A program made the position numbers and the translations under genes. DNA of 64,000 nucleotides from DATGZX01 sp035296965 (GTDB lineage Bacteria > Planctomycetota > Planctomycetia > Gemmatales > Gemmataceae): positions 119,276 to 183,275 of the forward strand of contig DATGZX010000114.1 of NCBI GenBank assembly GCA_035296965.1. The letters are read 5' to 3'. Positions within the stretch are counted from its first letter, which is position 1, and each line of letters opens with the position of its first letter. The notes under the pieces were generated by a model. It ran no database searches and was not told the origin of the DNA. It saw only the letters and a program-made list of their open reading frames with translations. Positions 17,760 through 26,393 of the stretch are shown here, in pieces.

Positions 17760-19328
17760 TTAATCAAGCTTCAGCATCGCCCACGCCAGCCCGAGAAATG
17801 CCGCTCCAAATCCGACAAGGACCAGGCAGGCATGTTCGACGCGAAGCAAGTCCGGAGAGGGATTGATCAGCAACTGCAGATACGCCTCCAGCGCCCAGGC
17901 ATGGGGTGTTGCCAGGCTGACGTCCTTCATGATTTGCGGCATCAAGTCGCGCGGCATCAAGCAGCCACTTATCCCCGCCAGAACGAGGACCAAGGGAGTG
18001 CCGTAGATCGCCACCTGAGTCTCCGTGCGTGCCAGGCTGGCGATCAGCAGCGCGAGCCCCATGGCCGCCAGGGATGTGCTCAACACCACCGGCATCAGCC
18101 AGAGAATCTGCCTGCCGATCGCCCAAGTTTCCGGCCCCCAGCGCATGCCGAAGACGAGCTTTCCCGCCGCGAGCAAGAACAAACCCTGACCGACGGAGAT
18201 CAGGTAAACAGGCAAAAGCTTGCCGAGCACAATTTGGCTGTTGTGAAGGGGAGCTGCCCGCAGTCGCTTGATCGTCCCTTGACGGCGCTCGGAAACAAAG
18301 AGCCAGCCGACGGTCAAAACCAAAAAGAATGCGAACATCACCGTATAGGAAGGAACGAGGATTTGATAGCGAATCGCTCCTCGATGCGGCAGGCCCAGGC
18401 CTTCCGATACATAAACAGTCGTCTCTGCTCCGCCATCCGTCCTTGGTTGCGACTTTGTCAGTCCTGCCCAGGTTTTCTCAGTCAGGTTATACTTCGGAAA
18501 AAGCTTTTTGAGCGCCCCCTGGACACCGCTGCCAAGCGCAGTTTTCACCGACGCCGGCAGAAGCTTGCCACCAGGAACCTCCTCGGCCAGCAGGGACATG
18601 AACGATGGTTCTCCCAGCTTTTCGAAAGCTCGGCCGATCATCCAGGGCAATATCACCCGCAGGAGCGAAACCTGGGCAACCTGTTCGATGATCGAGGCAG
18701 CAGCCACCTGAGTATTGTCCACCAGAAGTCTGGCGTCGAGTTCCTTGAGCATGACGCCGTCGCGGTAGAACGGATTGCGGTAGATCGGATTGAACTCCGC
18801 CGCCAGCCCCGGAGGCGGCTCGGGCGTGGCCAGGAATGAGCATTCGTGAACGCGCTTGCTGAAGTCCGGTCCGAAAACGAGGATAGCCGACCGCTTGCTC
18901 TGCTTGATGAGGGCCTCCGCCTCCGCCTCTGTCGAGACGATTTCGACGCGGATATTGGAGTCTGTCATGTCGCGTTGCACGACCTTGGCCCAGGTCTCCT
19001 GAGGGAATCGAGCGGCACGACTCGCAGATGCCAGAGCCAATCCCGCTAGCTGGTGCACGTCGACGGCGCCTCCCGTTTCCGGCAAAGAAGGAGTCCACGC
19101 GAAAAATCCCATGGCTTCCTTGATCGTTGTCGCGGGGGCCACAAAACCCTGGTCGAGATCGACAATGGACACACGCAGGCGGTCGTCCGGTTTTTGGCCA
19201 AACCCTTCGCCCAGCGACAGCCCAAGGACAAGGATGAAAAGGAAGGGCATGGCAAGGAGGACGATCGCGGCCCGGGGGTCGCGGATCAGCAAACGCAGCT
19301 CTTTTTTTGCGATCGTCCAGATAGGCAT
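17760..19328 (-). CDS. ABC-2 type transporter permease (NatB-like)
   Basis: This 522-residue membrane protein has one N-terminal helix (about 20-42, AAIVLLAMPFLFILVLGLSL). A large extracytoplasmic region of about 270 residues follows, then five or six helices from about 325 to 520, including the family's SERRQGTIKRLRAAPL segment just before the membrane core. This is the NatB/ABC-2 exporter arrangement. It pairs with the ATPase encoded upstream on the same strand at 19523-20458. The 194-base spacer holds a long perfect inverted repeat. The substrate cannot be read from sequence; relatives export drugs, sodium or peptides. Confidence 0.85.
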   Translation of the reverse strand: MPIWTIAKKELRLLIRDPRAAIVLLAMPFLFILVLGLSLGEGFGQKPDDRLRVSIVDLDQGFVAPATTIKEAMGFFAWTPSLPETGGAVDVHQLAGLALASASRAARFPQETWAKVVQRDMTDSNIRVEIVSTEAEAEALIKQSKRSAILVFGPDFSKRVHECSFLATPEPPPGLAAEFNPIYRNPFYRDGVMLKELDARLLVDNTQVAAASIIEQVAQVSLLRVILPWMIGRAFEKLGEPSFMSLLAEEVPGGKLLPASVKTALGSGVQGALKKLFPKYNLTEKTWAGLTKSQPRTDGGAETTVYVSEGLGLPHRGAIRYQILVPSYTVMFAFFLVLTVGWLFVSERRQGTIKRLRAAPLHNSQIVLGKLLPVYLISVGQGLFLLAAGKLVFGMRWGPETWAIGRQILWLMPVVLSTSLAAMGLALLIASLARTETQVAIYGTPLVLVLAGISGCLMPRDLMPQIMKDVSLATPHAWALEAYLQLLINPSPDLLRVEHACLVLVGFGAAFLGLAWAMLKLD

Positions 19329-19382
19329 GGATAGTTTCCGAAGCGGCTCTATCGAGGGCGGACAAGAATGAGGTATCGACCC

Positions 19383-19450
19383 GTAGCCGCATTCGCCAGA
19401 ATGCGGGCTATCTCAGACAGTTTCCCCCGCATTCTGGCGAATGCGGCTAC
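19383..19450. repeat. 25-bp perfect inverted repeat between ABC transporter genes
   Basis: The arm at 19383-19407 (GTAGCCGCATTCGCCAGAAT and on) is exactly complementary to 19426-19450, with an 18-base spacer. As RNA this forms a very stable hairpin between the ATPase and permease reading frames. No T-run follows, so it is probably not a simple terminator. It looks like a dispersed palindromic (REP-like) element and might tune mRNA stability or partial readthrough. Confidence 0.85.
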
Positions 19451-19522
19451 AGCCTATAGGTATTGACCACACGCTGTATAACTCCTGGCCGCAGGAGCAG
19501 CTCGGCAAAGGCTCCTTGTTTC

Positions 19523-20458
19523 TCAGTCTCTCAGTGCTCTGCCGGTGAGATCCAGGAACACGCGTTCCAAATTTGGCTCCTCGGTCTCCAGGCTCGTCAG
19601 CTCGAGCTGCATCTCGTTAAGGATCGAAACCAACCGCAGGAGAGTCGACTTCACGTCGCGGCATTCGAGTTCGATTGCCTGGCCGTCCCGTTCGATGAGG
19701 CGCACGTCCGGCAACGTGCGCAGCCGCTCACGAAGGGTTGATGTGACACTGGGGACGCGAAAATGGACTCTCCCTTTCATGAGCTGCAAAAGGCCCGGCA
19801 ATGTATCACAGGCAATGAGCCGGCCGTGATCGATAATGCCGATCCGCGTGCATAGCGTCTGCACTTCTTCCATGTAATGGCTCGTGTAAATCATCGTGGT
19901 CCCGGCAGAGTTTACTCTCCGGATCTCTTCGAAAATGTGGTTGCGCGATTGCGGATCGACGCCGGTCGTGGGCTCATCCAGTAGCAAGAGTCGCGGCTCA
20001 TGCACCAGAGCGGCGCCCAGGTTAAGGCGGCGCTTCATGCCCCCCGAAAACGCGTCAACCCGACTGTTAGCACGGTCCTCCAGGCCGACGGCAGCGAGAA
20101 CGTCTTCCACCCGCGTCCGCAGGGTCGCTCTCGCCAGTCCGTAAAGTTCGCCGAAGAAATGCAAATTCTCGCGTGCGGTCAGCTCGCCGTACAGAGCCAG
20201 CTCTTGTGGCACGATCCCTATTTGCCGGCGAACCTCCCGGTCGTCGGGTTGTAGCCTCCGGCCAAGCAGCAGGGCCTCGCCCGTACCAGCAGGCAGCAGG
20301 CAAGAAAGGATGGAGAGCAATGTCGTCTTGCCCGCGCCGTTAGGACCGAGCAGGCCGAAGATTTCTCCTTCTGATACCTGGAAGCTCACGTCGTCGAGGG
20401 CCACGGTGTTGCCGTAGCACTTCTGCAAATGTCGCACGTCAAGAAACGATCCCGCCAT
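19523..20458 (-). CDS. ABC transporter ATP-binding protein (NatA-like)
   Basis: This 311-residue cytoplasmic ATPase drives the ABC-2 permease encoded next to it. Walker A is GPNGAGKTT, the Q-loop region is IGIVPQELALYGELTARENL, the signature is FSGGMKRRLNLG, and Walker B is LLLLDEPTTGVD, followed by the SHYMEEVQTLC switch region. The C-terminal 85 residues form the extra domain seen in NatA/CcmA-type exporters. The start is set at 20458 (MAGSFLDVRHLQ), with GGAG upstream. A longer frame to 20542 adds 28 unrelated residues and would run into the divergent regulatory region. It is divergent from blaI, with 141 bases between. Confidence 0.9.
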   Translation of the reverse strand: MAGSFLDVRHLQKCYGNTVALDDVSFQVSEGEIFGLLGPNGAGKTTLLSILSCLLPAGTGEALLLGRRLQPDDREVRRQIGIVPQELALYGELTARENLHFFGELYGLARATLRTRVEDVLAAVGLEDRANSRVDAFSGGMKRRLNLGAALVHEPRLLLLDEPTTGVDPQSRNHIFEEIRRVNSAGTTMIYTSHYMEEVQTLCTRIGIIDHGRLIACDTLPGLLQLMKGRVHFRVPSVTSTLRERLRTLPDVRLIERDGQAIELECRDVKSTLLRLVSILNEMQLELTSLETEEPNLERVFLDLTGRALRD

Positions 20459-20535
20459 CGCTTCAGGTCTCCCCGGCGCGCACAGCCTTCTGGCATGATA
20501 GCAAACCCCCTCCTCAAACCCAGAAAGAAAGCCGC

Positions 20536-20585
20536 TTGACACCTCAGTCGAAATGTCTTAGGATCTGCACAGACATTATGTCTGT
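20536..20585 (+). promoter_or_regulatory. blaI promoter with 17-bp palindromic operator
   Basis: TTGACA at 20536-20541, a 17-base spacer and TAGGAT at 20559-20564 give a good sigma70 promoter. A perfect 17-base palindrome, ACAGACATTATGTCTGT, lies at 20569-20585, across the expected transcription start. Its ACA-n-TGT core is like BlaI/MecI/CopY boxes. A GGAGG at 20589-20593 precedes the blaI ATG. The site fits autorepression and may also affect the divergent ABC transporter. Confidence 0.75.
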
Positions 20586-20599
20586 TCCGGAGGACCATC

Positions 20600-21007
20600 A
20601 TGGCACGCACTCCACAAGATATCACTGATGCCGAGCTGGCCGTGCTGGAAGTGCTCTGGGAGCGCGGCCCCTCCACCATCCGCCTGCTCACCGATACGCT
20701 CTATCCCCAGGGTGGCAGTGCACATTACGCCACCGTGCAGAAGCTCCTGGAACGACTGGAGGCCAAGGGATTCGTCCGCAAGGAGCGGGGCCAAGTTTCC
20801 CACACCTTCTCGGCAGCCATCGGCCGGGAAGAGCTGATCGGCCGGCGGCTTCAGGCAACCGCCGAAAAACTATGTGGCGGCTCCTTCACCCCGCTCTTGA
20901 TGCATCTCGTCCGCGGCCGCAGACTCAGCGCCAAAGAACGGCAGGAGCTGCGCTCCCTGATCGATGACCTTGAGCGCAAGCAAAAATCAAAAGACGACGG
21001 CCGCTGA
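20600..21007 (+). CDS. blaI: BlaI/MecI/CopY-family transcriptional repressor
   Basis: This 135-residue repressor has a winged-helix DNA-binding domain (about 1-75: ITDAELAVLEVLWERGPSTI, then HYATVQKLLERLEAKGFVRKE) and a C-terminal helical dimerisation part. BlaI-type repressors bind palindromic operators and are inactivated by proteolysis when the partner BlaR1 senses a signal. The gene starts after a strong GGAGG and lies 12 bases before the BlaR1-like gene. A perfect palindrome overlaps its promoter. No beta-lactamase gene is nearby, so the regulated function may be the divergent ABC transporter or distant genes. Confidence 0.9.
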   Translation: MARTPQDITDAELAVLEVLWERGPSTIRLLTDTLYPQGGSAHYATVQKLLERLEAKGFVRKERGQVSHTFSAAIGREELIGRRLQATAEKLCGGSFTPLLMHLVRGRRLSAKERQELRSLIDDLERKQKSKDDGR

Positions 21008-21019
21008 AAGGAGCAGGCG

Positions 21020-22951
21020 ATGCATCCGCTTCTCGATGTTGCCTTGAGAAATGCCGGAATGGCCGCGCTCCTTGCCGTGCTGGCCGCGGTTGTCGGCTCC
21101 GTTTCCAGCCGGCCGGCTCTCAAGCACAGCCTCTGGCTGCTTGTGCTGCTCAAGCTGATCACGCCGCCCGTCGTGAGCATTCCCATTTCCTGGCCGTCAC
21201 TTTCAGTGCCCAGTGCAAAAATCGACAGTTCTCTTGACGATAATCGAGATGCTATCGCCTGGGCAGAACCGATGGACGATCCTGAGCAGAATGTCGACCA
21301 CCTCCGCCCCGAAACGGACCTTCGGGCTCTAGCCCCGCCGCCAGCGGAAGATTCCCCTCGCCCTGCAAGCCCCGGCACTGTCGATCAGCCTGGGGATCAA
21401 CTAGTGCCATCCGATGCGCATCTTGCCGAGCAGGGCGGTGTGGAGGCAGAACACGCTTCGGCGCCCTTGTCCTGGAGTTCCATCATCGCACTCGTCTGGC
21501 TGGCCGGCTCGGCGTGCTGGTTTGCAGTGTCGTTGATTCGCATCGAGCGTTTCCAGCGATCGCTGCGCTGCGTTGGCCCTGCCCCTGAACGTCTCCGGCA
21601 GCAGGTTGAACAGTTGGCTCTGCGCATGGGATTGTCGCGTTGCCCAACGGTCTGGCTTGCGCCTGGCCGGATCTCCCCGCTGTTGTGGGCCCTGGGAGGG
21701 CCTCCGCGCCTGTTCATTCCCACGGTTTTGTGGGACAGGCTCAACGAAGATCAGCGGGAAACCCTGCTCGCCCACGAGTTGGCTCATTTGCGGCGCGGCG
21801 ATCATTGGGTTCGCGGTCTGGAACTGCTGGTCACTGGTCTCTATTGGTGGCATCCGGTGGTATGGTGGGCCTGCCGCGAACTCTGGGAAGCCGAGGAGCG
21901 ATGTTGCGATGCCTGGGTCGTGTGGGCTCTTCCCGATTCCGCACGAGCCTACGCGACCGCCCTGGTTGAAACCGTCGATTTCTTGTCCGAGACCCAGATC
22001 GCTTTGCCGGCGTCGGCGAGCGGCATAGGTCATGTTCCCGATTTGAGGAGAAGACTTACCATGATCATGCGTGGGACGACTCCCAAGGCCCTCTCGTGGG
22101 CCGGCTTTTTGGCCGTAGTTGGCCTTGCGGCCTTTCTTCTTCCCATTTGGCCCACCGCAGCCCAGCCGCCGGATCGGCCGACAGATCCGTCCTCCCGGCT
22201 CGAGCGACCCAGAAACGAGGCACGCCTCGCGGGCGCATTGGTGTTGCCGCGCGACGACCCAAACAGCGATGAGCCCGCCGACGGCTCTCAGGATCGGGCC
22301 AATGCCGAATTAAAAAGAGCGCAAGCAGAAGTGGAACAAGCCTCGGCCCAGTTGCGGGCCATGCAGGCCCAGATGGAAGCTGCAACCAAGCGTCTGCAGA
22401 ACATGCAACGCGCCCTTTACTACCGGCGTATCGCAGGGGAGGAGCAGCCCAAGCCAATGGCCAGGCCAACCCCTGTTACAAAAAATCCCACGGCGGCCTC
22501 TTCTGAACGCTTGTCAGATCTAGACCATAAACTGGACGTTGTTCTAGAAGAAGTACGCAGCTTGCGCCGGGAGATTCGACGTTCTCGACCCGATGGCGGT
22601 GCCCCGGGAATGCCTGGTATGCGAGGGCCGGGTGGACTGCCACGCGTACCTTCTCCGCCCCTAGAGAAACCGGCGGCGCCTGGTGCCAGCCTAGTGCCCC
22701 CAACAGATCCTTCTAGCCCGATTCCGCCAACACCGGCACTCGCTGCTCCCCCGGCCATTCCCGTGCCACCGGCCAACGGACCTCCGGGCGCGGCCCCTCT
22801 CTCAACTCCACCGGCAGTCTTGAATCCCGTTCTTCCTCCTGGTTCCCCTGGTCCTTTGCCAGGAGCGCCGGTGCCTGCACCCGCACCCGCACCCAAAGGC
22901 CCGGAAAGCCCTACCCCATTTCCTTCGGACGGACTTTCCACGCCGCGTTGA
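21020..22951 (+). CDS. BlaR1-like M56 membrane metallopeptidase
   Basis: This 643-residue membrane protein has hydrophobic segments at about 10-28, 36-60, 152-172 and 350-370. The zinc peptidase motif is H252-E-L-A-H256, and a downstream acidic ligand lies in the WEAEERCCDAW segment (near 292), as in BlaR1/MecR1. In those systems the peptidase triggers loss of the BlaI repressor. Instead of a penicillin-binding sensor domain, the C-terminal part has a coiled coil (about 425-470, rich in Ala/Gln/Lys), a second short helix and a Pro/Gly/Ala-rich tail of about 110 residues. AAGGAG lies upstream of the ATG. It is cotranscribed with blaI and ends at a strong terminator. Confidence 0.85.
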   Translation: MHPLLDVALRNAGMAALLAVLAAVVGSVSSRPALKHSLWLLVLLKLITPPVVSIPISWPSLSVPSAKIDSSLDDNRDAIAWAEPMDDPEQNVDHLRPETDLRALAPPPAEDSPRPASPGTVDQPGDQLVPSDAHLAEQGGVEAEHASAPLSWSSIIALVWLAGSACWFAVSLIRIERFQRSLRCVGPAPERLRQQVEQLALRMGLSRCPTVWLAPGRISPLLWALGGPPRLFIPTVLWDRLNEDQRETLLAHELAHLRRGDHWVRGLELLVTGLYWWHPVVWWACRELWEAEERCCDAWVVWALPDSARAYATALVETVDFLSETQIALPASASGIGHVPDLRRRLTMIMRGTTPKALSWAGFLAVVGLAAFLLPIWPTAAQPPDRPTDPSSRLERPRNEARLAGALVLPRDDPNSDEPADGSQDRANAELKRAQAEVEQASAQLRAMQAQMEAATKRLQNMQRALYYRRIAGEEQPKPMARPTPVTKNPTAASSERLSDLDHKLDVVLEEVRSLRREIRRSRPDGGAPGMPGMRGPGGLPRVPSPPLEKPAAPGASLVPPTDPSSPIPPTPALAAPPAIPVPPANGPPGAAPLSTPPAVLNPVLPPGSPGPLPGAPVPAPAPAPKGPESPTPFPSDGLSTPR

Positions 22952-22971
22952 TCGCCCATCGGCTCCCAACG

Positions 22972-23019
22972 AAACCCGAGGCGTCCGTTCGATACAGGAC
23001 CGGCGCCTCGGGTTTTCGG
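22972..23019 (+). terminator. Rho-independent terminator of blaI-blaR1
   Basis: A 12-base arm, AAACCCGAGGCG (22972-22983), is perfectly complementary to CGCCTCGGGTTT (23004-23015), with a 20-base loop. The sequence after it is T-rich. It lies 20 bases after the BlaR1-like stop codon. Confidence 0.8.
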
Positions 23020-23088
23020 TTTCCGCATTTCCGGCTCATTTCCTGGTCTCTCTAGACAGAAGCCGCCTTGACCGCTTCCCCAGGTCGA

Positions 23089-23154
23089 GAATAGAAGTCT
23101 GGTAGTCTGCCTGAACACCTTGAATAGAAGTCTGGTAGTCTGCCTGAACACCTT
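23089..23154. repeat. Two-copy 33-bp tandem repeat
   Basis: The unit GAATAGAAGTCTGGTAGTCT and onward (33 bases) occurs at 23089-23121 and again, identically, at 23122-23154. It lies between the terminator and the glycosyltransferase gene, 80 bases before that start. It may be replication slippage in a promoter region, where it would duplicate any regulator site within it. Confidence 0.85.
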
Positions 23155-23235
23155 GGCTGCACCTCTTGCTAATCAGCGGCAGCAAAGAAAGAGTAGCCTC
23201 ACCTAGGAGAGACAATTCTCACCCGTGAGAGTTCT

Positions 23236-24813
23236 ATGTGGCCCATCGTCATCGCGCCAGTCAGATGGAAGACAGTCGCGCTCGCGGCAGTCCTGGGGTG
23301 CGCGGTCCTGTTTCGCCTCTATCACATCGAAGCGCCACTCGTTGACGGCATGCCGATGAAGCAGGTGGCTATCGCAAACAAAGCGCGCAATGTCGCGGGG
23401 CCGCCCTATGCCCTTTTTCGGAACACCTTCGACTTCCTTGATAACGAGGGCCATCCGGGGACCTTGACCGAGGAATTCCCGCTCTACGTCGGCCTGATGG
23501 GGGGATGCTACCGTCTGTTCGGCGAGCACGAATGGTTTGGTCGGGCCTGGAGCATTCTGGCCACGGCGATCGCGATCGCCGCGTTCTACGACCTGGTCCG
23601 TTTATCCAGCAGCCCAGAGCGCGCCTTGGTCGCTGCATTCCTGTTTTCGATGTGCCCGCTGTTGCTCTTCTATGGCCGGTCGTTCCAGCCGGACCCATCC
23701 ATGCTGGCATGCATGCTGGCGACCGCAGCGTTCTATCAGCGCTACTTGCTCGACGGCCGAAGGCGCTGGTGGATCGCCGCCGCGCTGGCAGGAATGCTGG
23801 GGCCGCTATTCAAGAACTACGCGCTCATGGTCCTGATCCCGCTGGCAGACAGAACGCGGCGCCACATGGGGTGGAGCGCTCTCATTCGTCCTGGCTTTGT
23901 CCTTTTGAGCATGGTCATGGCGGCGCCCGTCATGGTTTGGACGGCACTTGTGTTCGTGCAATCTCCCAACCCGGCGGAGACCAATACCTACTTCCTGTTC
24001 AAGATGCCGGAGCTGCTCTGGCAAGCGCCGCTTTATGAACGATTCTTCGACAGGTTCCTTTACAAGGACTGCGGGCCAATCACCGCGCTGCTCCTCCTTG
24101 TCGGCGTGTGGGCAGCGCTTTTCCGCAAGGCGCGAGTCGAAGGACTGGCGGCCTGGACCTTCATGGGACTCCTCTTCTACTTCTTGCTGGGACCCAAATT
24201 GCTCTGCCATGATTACTACGGGCTCATGCTGCTGCCCGCGGCCGCGCTCTGGGGGGCCCTGGGGTGGCAGAGCCTCTGGAACCTGTCACGAGCTGGTACC
24301 TATGCAGCAAGAACCTCCGTCTGTTGCTGTCTAACGGTCTTGGTTGCGGTTGCCCTCGTGCATTCACCCTGGATCATGAAATCAAAATTTGAAATGGAGA
24401 GCGGCTTTGCCATCCTGGGCAAGCGCCTCGATGAATTGTGCAGTGCGTCCACCAAGGTAATCGCGATTGGGTCAACTTTCCCGGTGGAGATTGTCCACTA
24501 CTCCCATCACCAGGGCTGGGTTATTGTCAGTGACAAGCCGCTCGCCCCCGATTGGCGCTCTGTCTTCGCGAACTACAGAAGCCTGGGCGCTCGTTATTTG
24601 GCGATCTATCTGAACGGAGCCGTCACCGAAGCCGAGCGACAATCCTACCTGCCTCTGTTGCACTCGGCCCACGTGGTGGAGCATTCGACCGGCCCCTGGT
24701 CCACGCGCAGACGGCCCGCGGAATACTTCATCCTCGATCTCAACGGCGCTGTCCTCGATCAGCCCGACGAGCCGGCACAGGATTCGCATGCCAAGGTGAC
24801 CATCTGGCCGTGA
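23236..24813 (+). CDS. Polytopic membrane glycosyltransferase (GT39/ArnT-like)
   Basis: This 525-residue integral membrane protein has about ten hydrophobic segments. The N-terminal layout fits GT-C fold glycosyltransferases of the ArnT/PMT type: a first helix, then an extracytoplasmic loop with acidic residues (APLVDGMP, DNEGHPGTLTEEFPLY), then the LLLFYGRSFQPDPSM segment. These enzymes use polyprenyl-phosphate sugars. The C-terminal 120 residues form a soluble domain (VIAIGSTFPVEIVHYSHHQG; ARYLAIYLNG). The acceptor is unknown and no lipid A or glycan operon surrounds it. The gene starts 80 bases after a tandem repeat and is followed 84 bases later by an NRDE protein gene. Confidence 0.75.
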   Translation: MWPIVIAPVRWKTVALAAVLGCAVLFRLYHIEAPLVDGMPMKQVAIANKARNVAGPPYALFRNTFDFLDNEGHPGTLTEEFPLYVGLMGGCYRLFGEHEWFGRAWSILATAIAIAAFYDLVRLSSSPERALVAAFLFSMCPLLLFYGRSFQPDPSMLACMLATAAFYQRYLLDGRRRWWIAAALAGMLGPLFKNYALMVLIPLADRTRRHMGWSALIRPGFVLLSMVMAAPVMVWTALVFVQSPNPAETNTYFLFKMPELLWQAPLYERFFDRFLYKDCGPITALLLLVGVWAALFRKARVEGLAAWTFMGLLFYFLLGPKLLCHDYYGLMLLPAAALWGALGWQSLWNLSRAGTYAARTSVCCCLTVLVAVALVHSPWIMKSKFEMESGFAILGKRLDELCSASTKVIAIGSTFPVEIVHYSHHQGWVIVSDKPLAPDWRSVFANYRSLGARYLAIYLNGAVTEAERQSYLPLLHSAHVVEHSTGPWSTRRRPAEYFILDLNGAVLDQPDEPAQDSHAKVTIWP

Positions 24814-24897
24814 ACGCGATTGCAGCTCCTCCCAGCTTGCGGGCAAGGCAGTGCGGCACTATGGTGAGCTTATTGCTCACAAGGGGAGAAGGGGTGC

Positions 24898-25641
24898 ATG
24901 TGTCTTCTCGCGCTATTTTTCCGGGTCGTGGAAGATGCTCCCGTGGTGGTGGGAGCCAACCGGGAGGAAATCTATGCGCGCGGCGGTGAACCGCCGCGCC
25001 TGTTCGACGGTCCGCCGCGCTTTGTTGCAGGGGTCGACCCTGTCGCGGGCGGCACCTGGTTGGGAGTCAACGAGCATGGCCTGCTGGTGGCAGTCACCAA
25101 TCGCCCCAAATCGGATTTGCCGCCGGAGCCCCGCAGCCGGGGTTTGCTGACGCGCGAGCTGCTGGGCTATCGCGACACCACCTCTGCCTCCGAGTTTGCC
25201 GCACGCGCGCTCGGCAAAAACCACTTCGCGGGCTGCAACATTTTATGTGTCGACCGGAGTAGCGCCGTCGTGCTCCATGCGGGCGACTGGCTGCGCGTCC
25301 GCCCTCTCCCGCCCGGATTGCATGTGCTAACCGCCCACGACGTGAACGATGCCAGCGACCGCCGCATCGGCCACAGTCTCTGGTGGCTCAGCCAGCGCAG
25401 CTATGCACATGCACAGCAGTGCGTGGAGGCACTCAAGGAGGTGTGCGCGCAACCCGGCAACGGCGATCCGCCGATTTGCCTCCGCGGGGAGCGCGGCGGC
25501 ACTGTGTCGAGCACGATCGTCTGCTTGAACGCCGATCGCGCGCGGTCCACGTACTGGCACGCCCAGGGGCCCCCTGATCGAACCCCCTACGTCGAATACT
25601 CCCAAGTTCTGCGATCGATTTTGAACGGCTCATCACGGTAG
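24898..25641 (+). CDS. NRDE family protein (Ntn-hydrolase-like)
   Basis: This 247-residue protein of the NRDE/TANGO2 family opens with MCLLAL, where Cys2 could act as the N-terminal nucleophile after Met removal. It carries the family motif GANREE near residue 19, then GGTWLGVNEHGL and AVTNR segments. Biochemical activity of this family is poorly defined; human TANGO2 is linked to lipid and heme handling. The start is supported by GGGGAGAAGGGG just upstream. The stop lies 9 bases before the next gene, so the two are probably cotranscribed. Confidence 0.85.
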   Translation: MCLLALFFRVVEDAPVVVGANREEIYARGGEPPRLFDGPPRFVAGVDPVAGGTWLGVNEHGLLVAVTNRPKSDLPPEPRSRGLLTRELLGYRDTTSASEFAARALGKNHFAGCNILCVDRSSAVVLHAGDWLRVRPLPPGLHVLTAHDVNDASDRRIGHSLWWLSQRSYAHAQQCVEALKEVCAQPGNGDPPICLRGERGGTVSSTIVCLNADRARSTYWHAQGPPDRTPYVEYSQVLRSILNGSSR

Positions 25642-25650
25642 CTACGACTC

Positions 25651-26388
25651 ATGTATCCGCATTGCATTCGCCTTCGGGGACCATGGGAATGCGAGCCCAT
25701 CGCCCGCATGGTCGTTCAGACGGACGGCGGTTGGTCATGGAGCCGTCAAGGCCTCCCGCCGGTCTGCCGGATGACGATCCCAAACCCCTGGAGCGAAGGC
25801 AGCCTGGCCGACTTTGCCGGCCGCGTACGGTTCCGGCGCCGCTTCGGCAGGCCCCGCCAGGTCGATTCGGAGGAGCGGATTTGGCTCAGATTTGCCGGCG
25901 TGAAAGGAGACGCGGAGGTCTCTCTGAATCTGCAGATCCTCGGCAAACACGAGGATTCTCTCGGGTCCTTCGAATTCGAAATCACTGAACGTCTCCGGGA
26001 GCGTAACGAATTGATCGTCGACGTCGAATCCCGCGAGGAGGATGGCGGGCTCTACGGCGACGTGGTCCTCGAGATTCGCCGGACAGCCTATTTACGGAAC
26101 GTTCGCGCCTGGGTGGTTCGCGCTGGGGCAGCCGAATTCATCCACGTGGCAGGTGACGTTGTCGGATCCAGCAGCAGTATGCTGGAGCTGTACGTGATTC
26201 TCGGCCGATCCTCCGTTGCTTACGAACGAATAGAGTCCGTGGACGGCTGCAAAGCATTCGAGCTGGTTGCCGAGGTCGGCGCTCCGGCGCATGCAGCCGG
26301 CCCGCACGAGGTGCGCGTCGAACTCGTTGGCGGAGCGATTGTTTGGTATGCGGTAGAATTGGGGCTGTCGCCTGGAGCGACCGACTAG
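25651..26388 (+). CDS. Beta-sandwich protein, GH2 sugar-binding-like
   Basis: This 245-residue protein lacks a signal peptide. Residues about 5-130 resemble the jelly-roll sugar-binding domain at the N-terminus of family 2 glycoside hydrolases: GPWECEPIA, a GSLADFAGRVRFRRRF segment, RIWLRFAGVKGDAEVSLN and LRERNELIVDVE. In GH2 enzymes this domain precedes an Ig-like domain and the catalytic barrel. Here the remaining 110 residues are another beta-rich stretch (NVRAWVVRAGAAEF) with no barrel, so it looks like a binding protein rather than an enzyme. It follows the NRDE gene by 9 bases and converges on the TPR gene with 5 bases between stops. Confidence 0.65.
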   Translation: MYPHCIRLRGPWECEPIARMVVQTDGGWSWSRQGLPPVCRMTIPNPWSEGSLADFAGRVRFRRRFGRPRQVDSEERIWLRFAGVKGDAEVSLNLQILGKHEDSLGSFEFEITERLRERNELIVDVESREEDGGLYGDVVLEIRRTAYLRNVRAWVVRAGAAEFIHVAGDVVGSSSSMLELYVILGRSSVAYERIESVDGCKAFELVAEVGAPAHAAGPHEVRVELVGGAIVWYAVELGLSPGATD

Positions 26389-26393
26389 CAAAC

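Noticed and set aside
23089..23154. Possible CRISPR repeat
   Set aside because: The two copies are directly adjacent with no spacer, so this is a tandem duplication.
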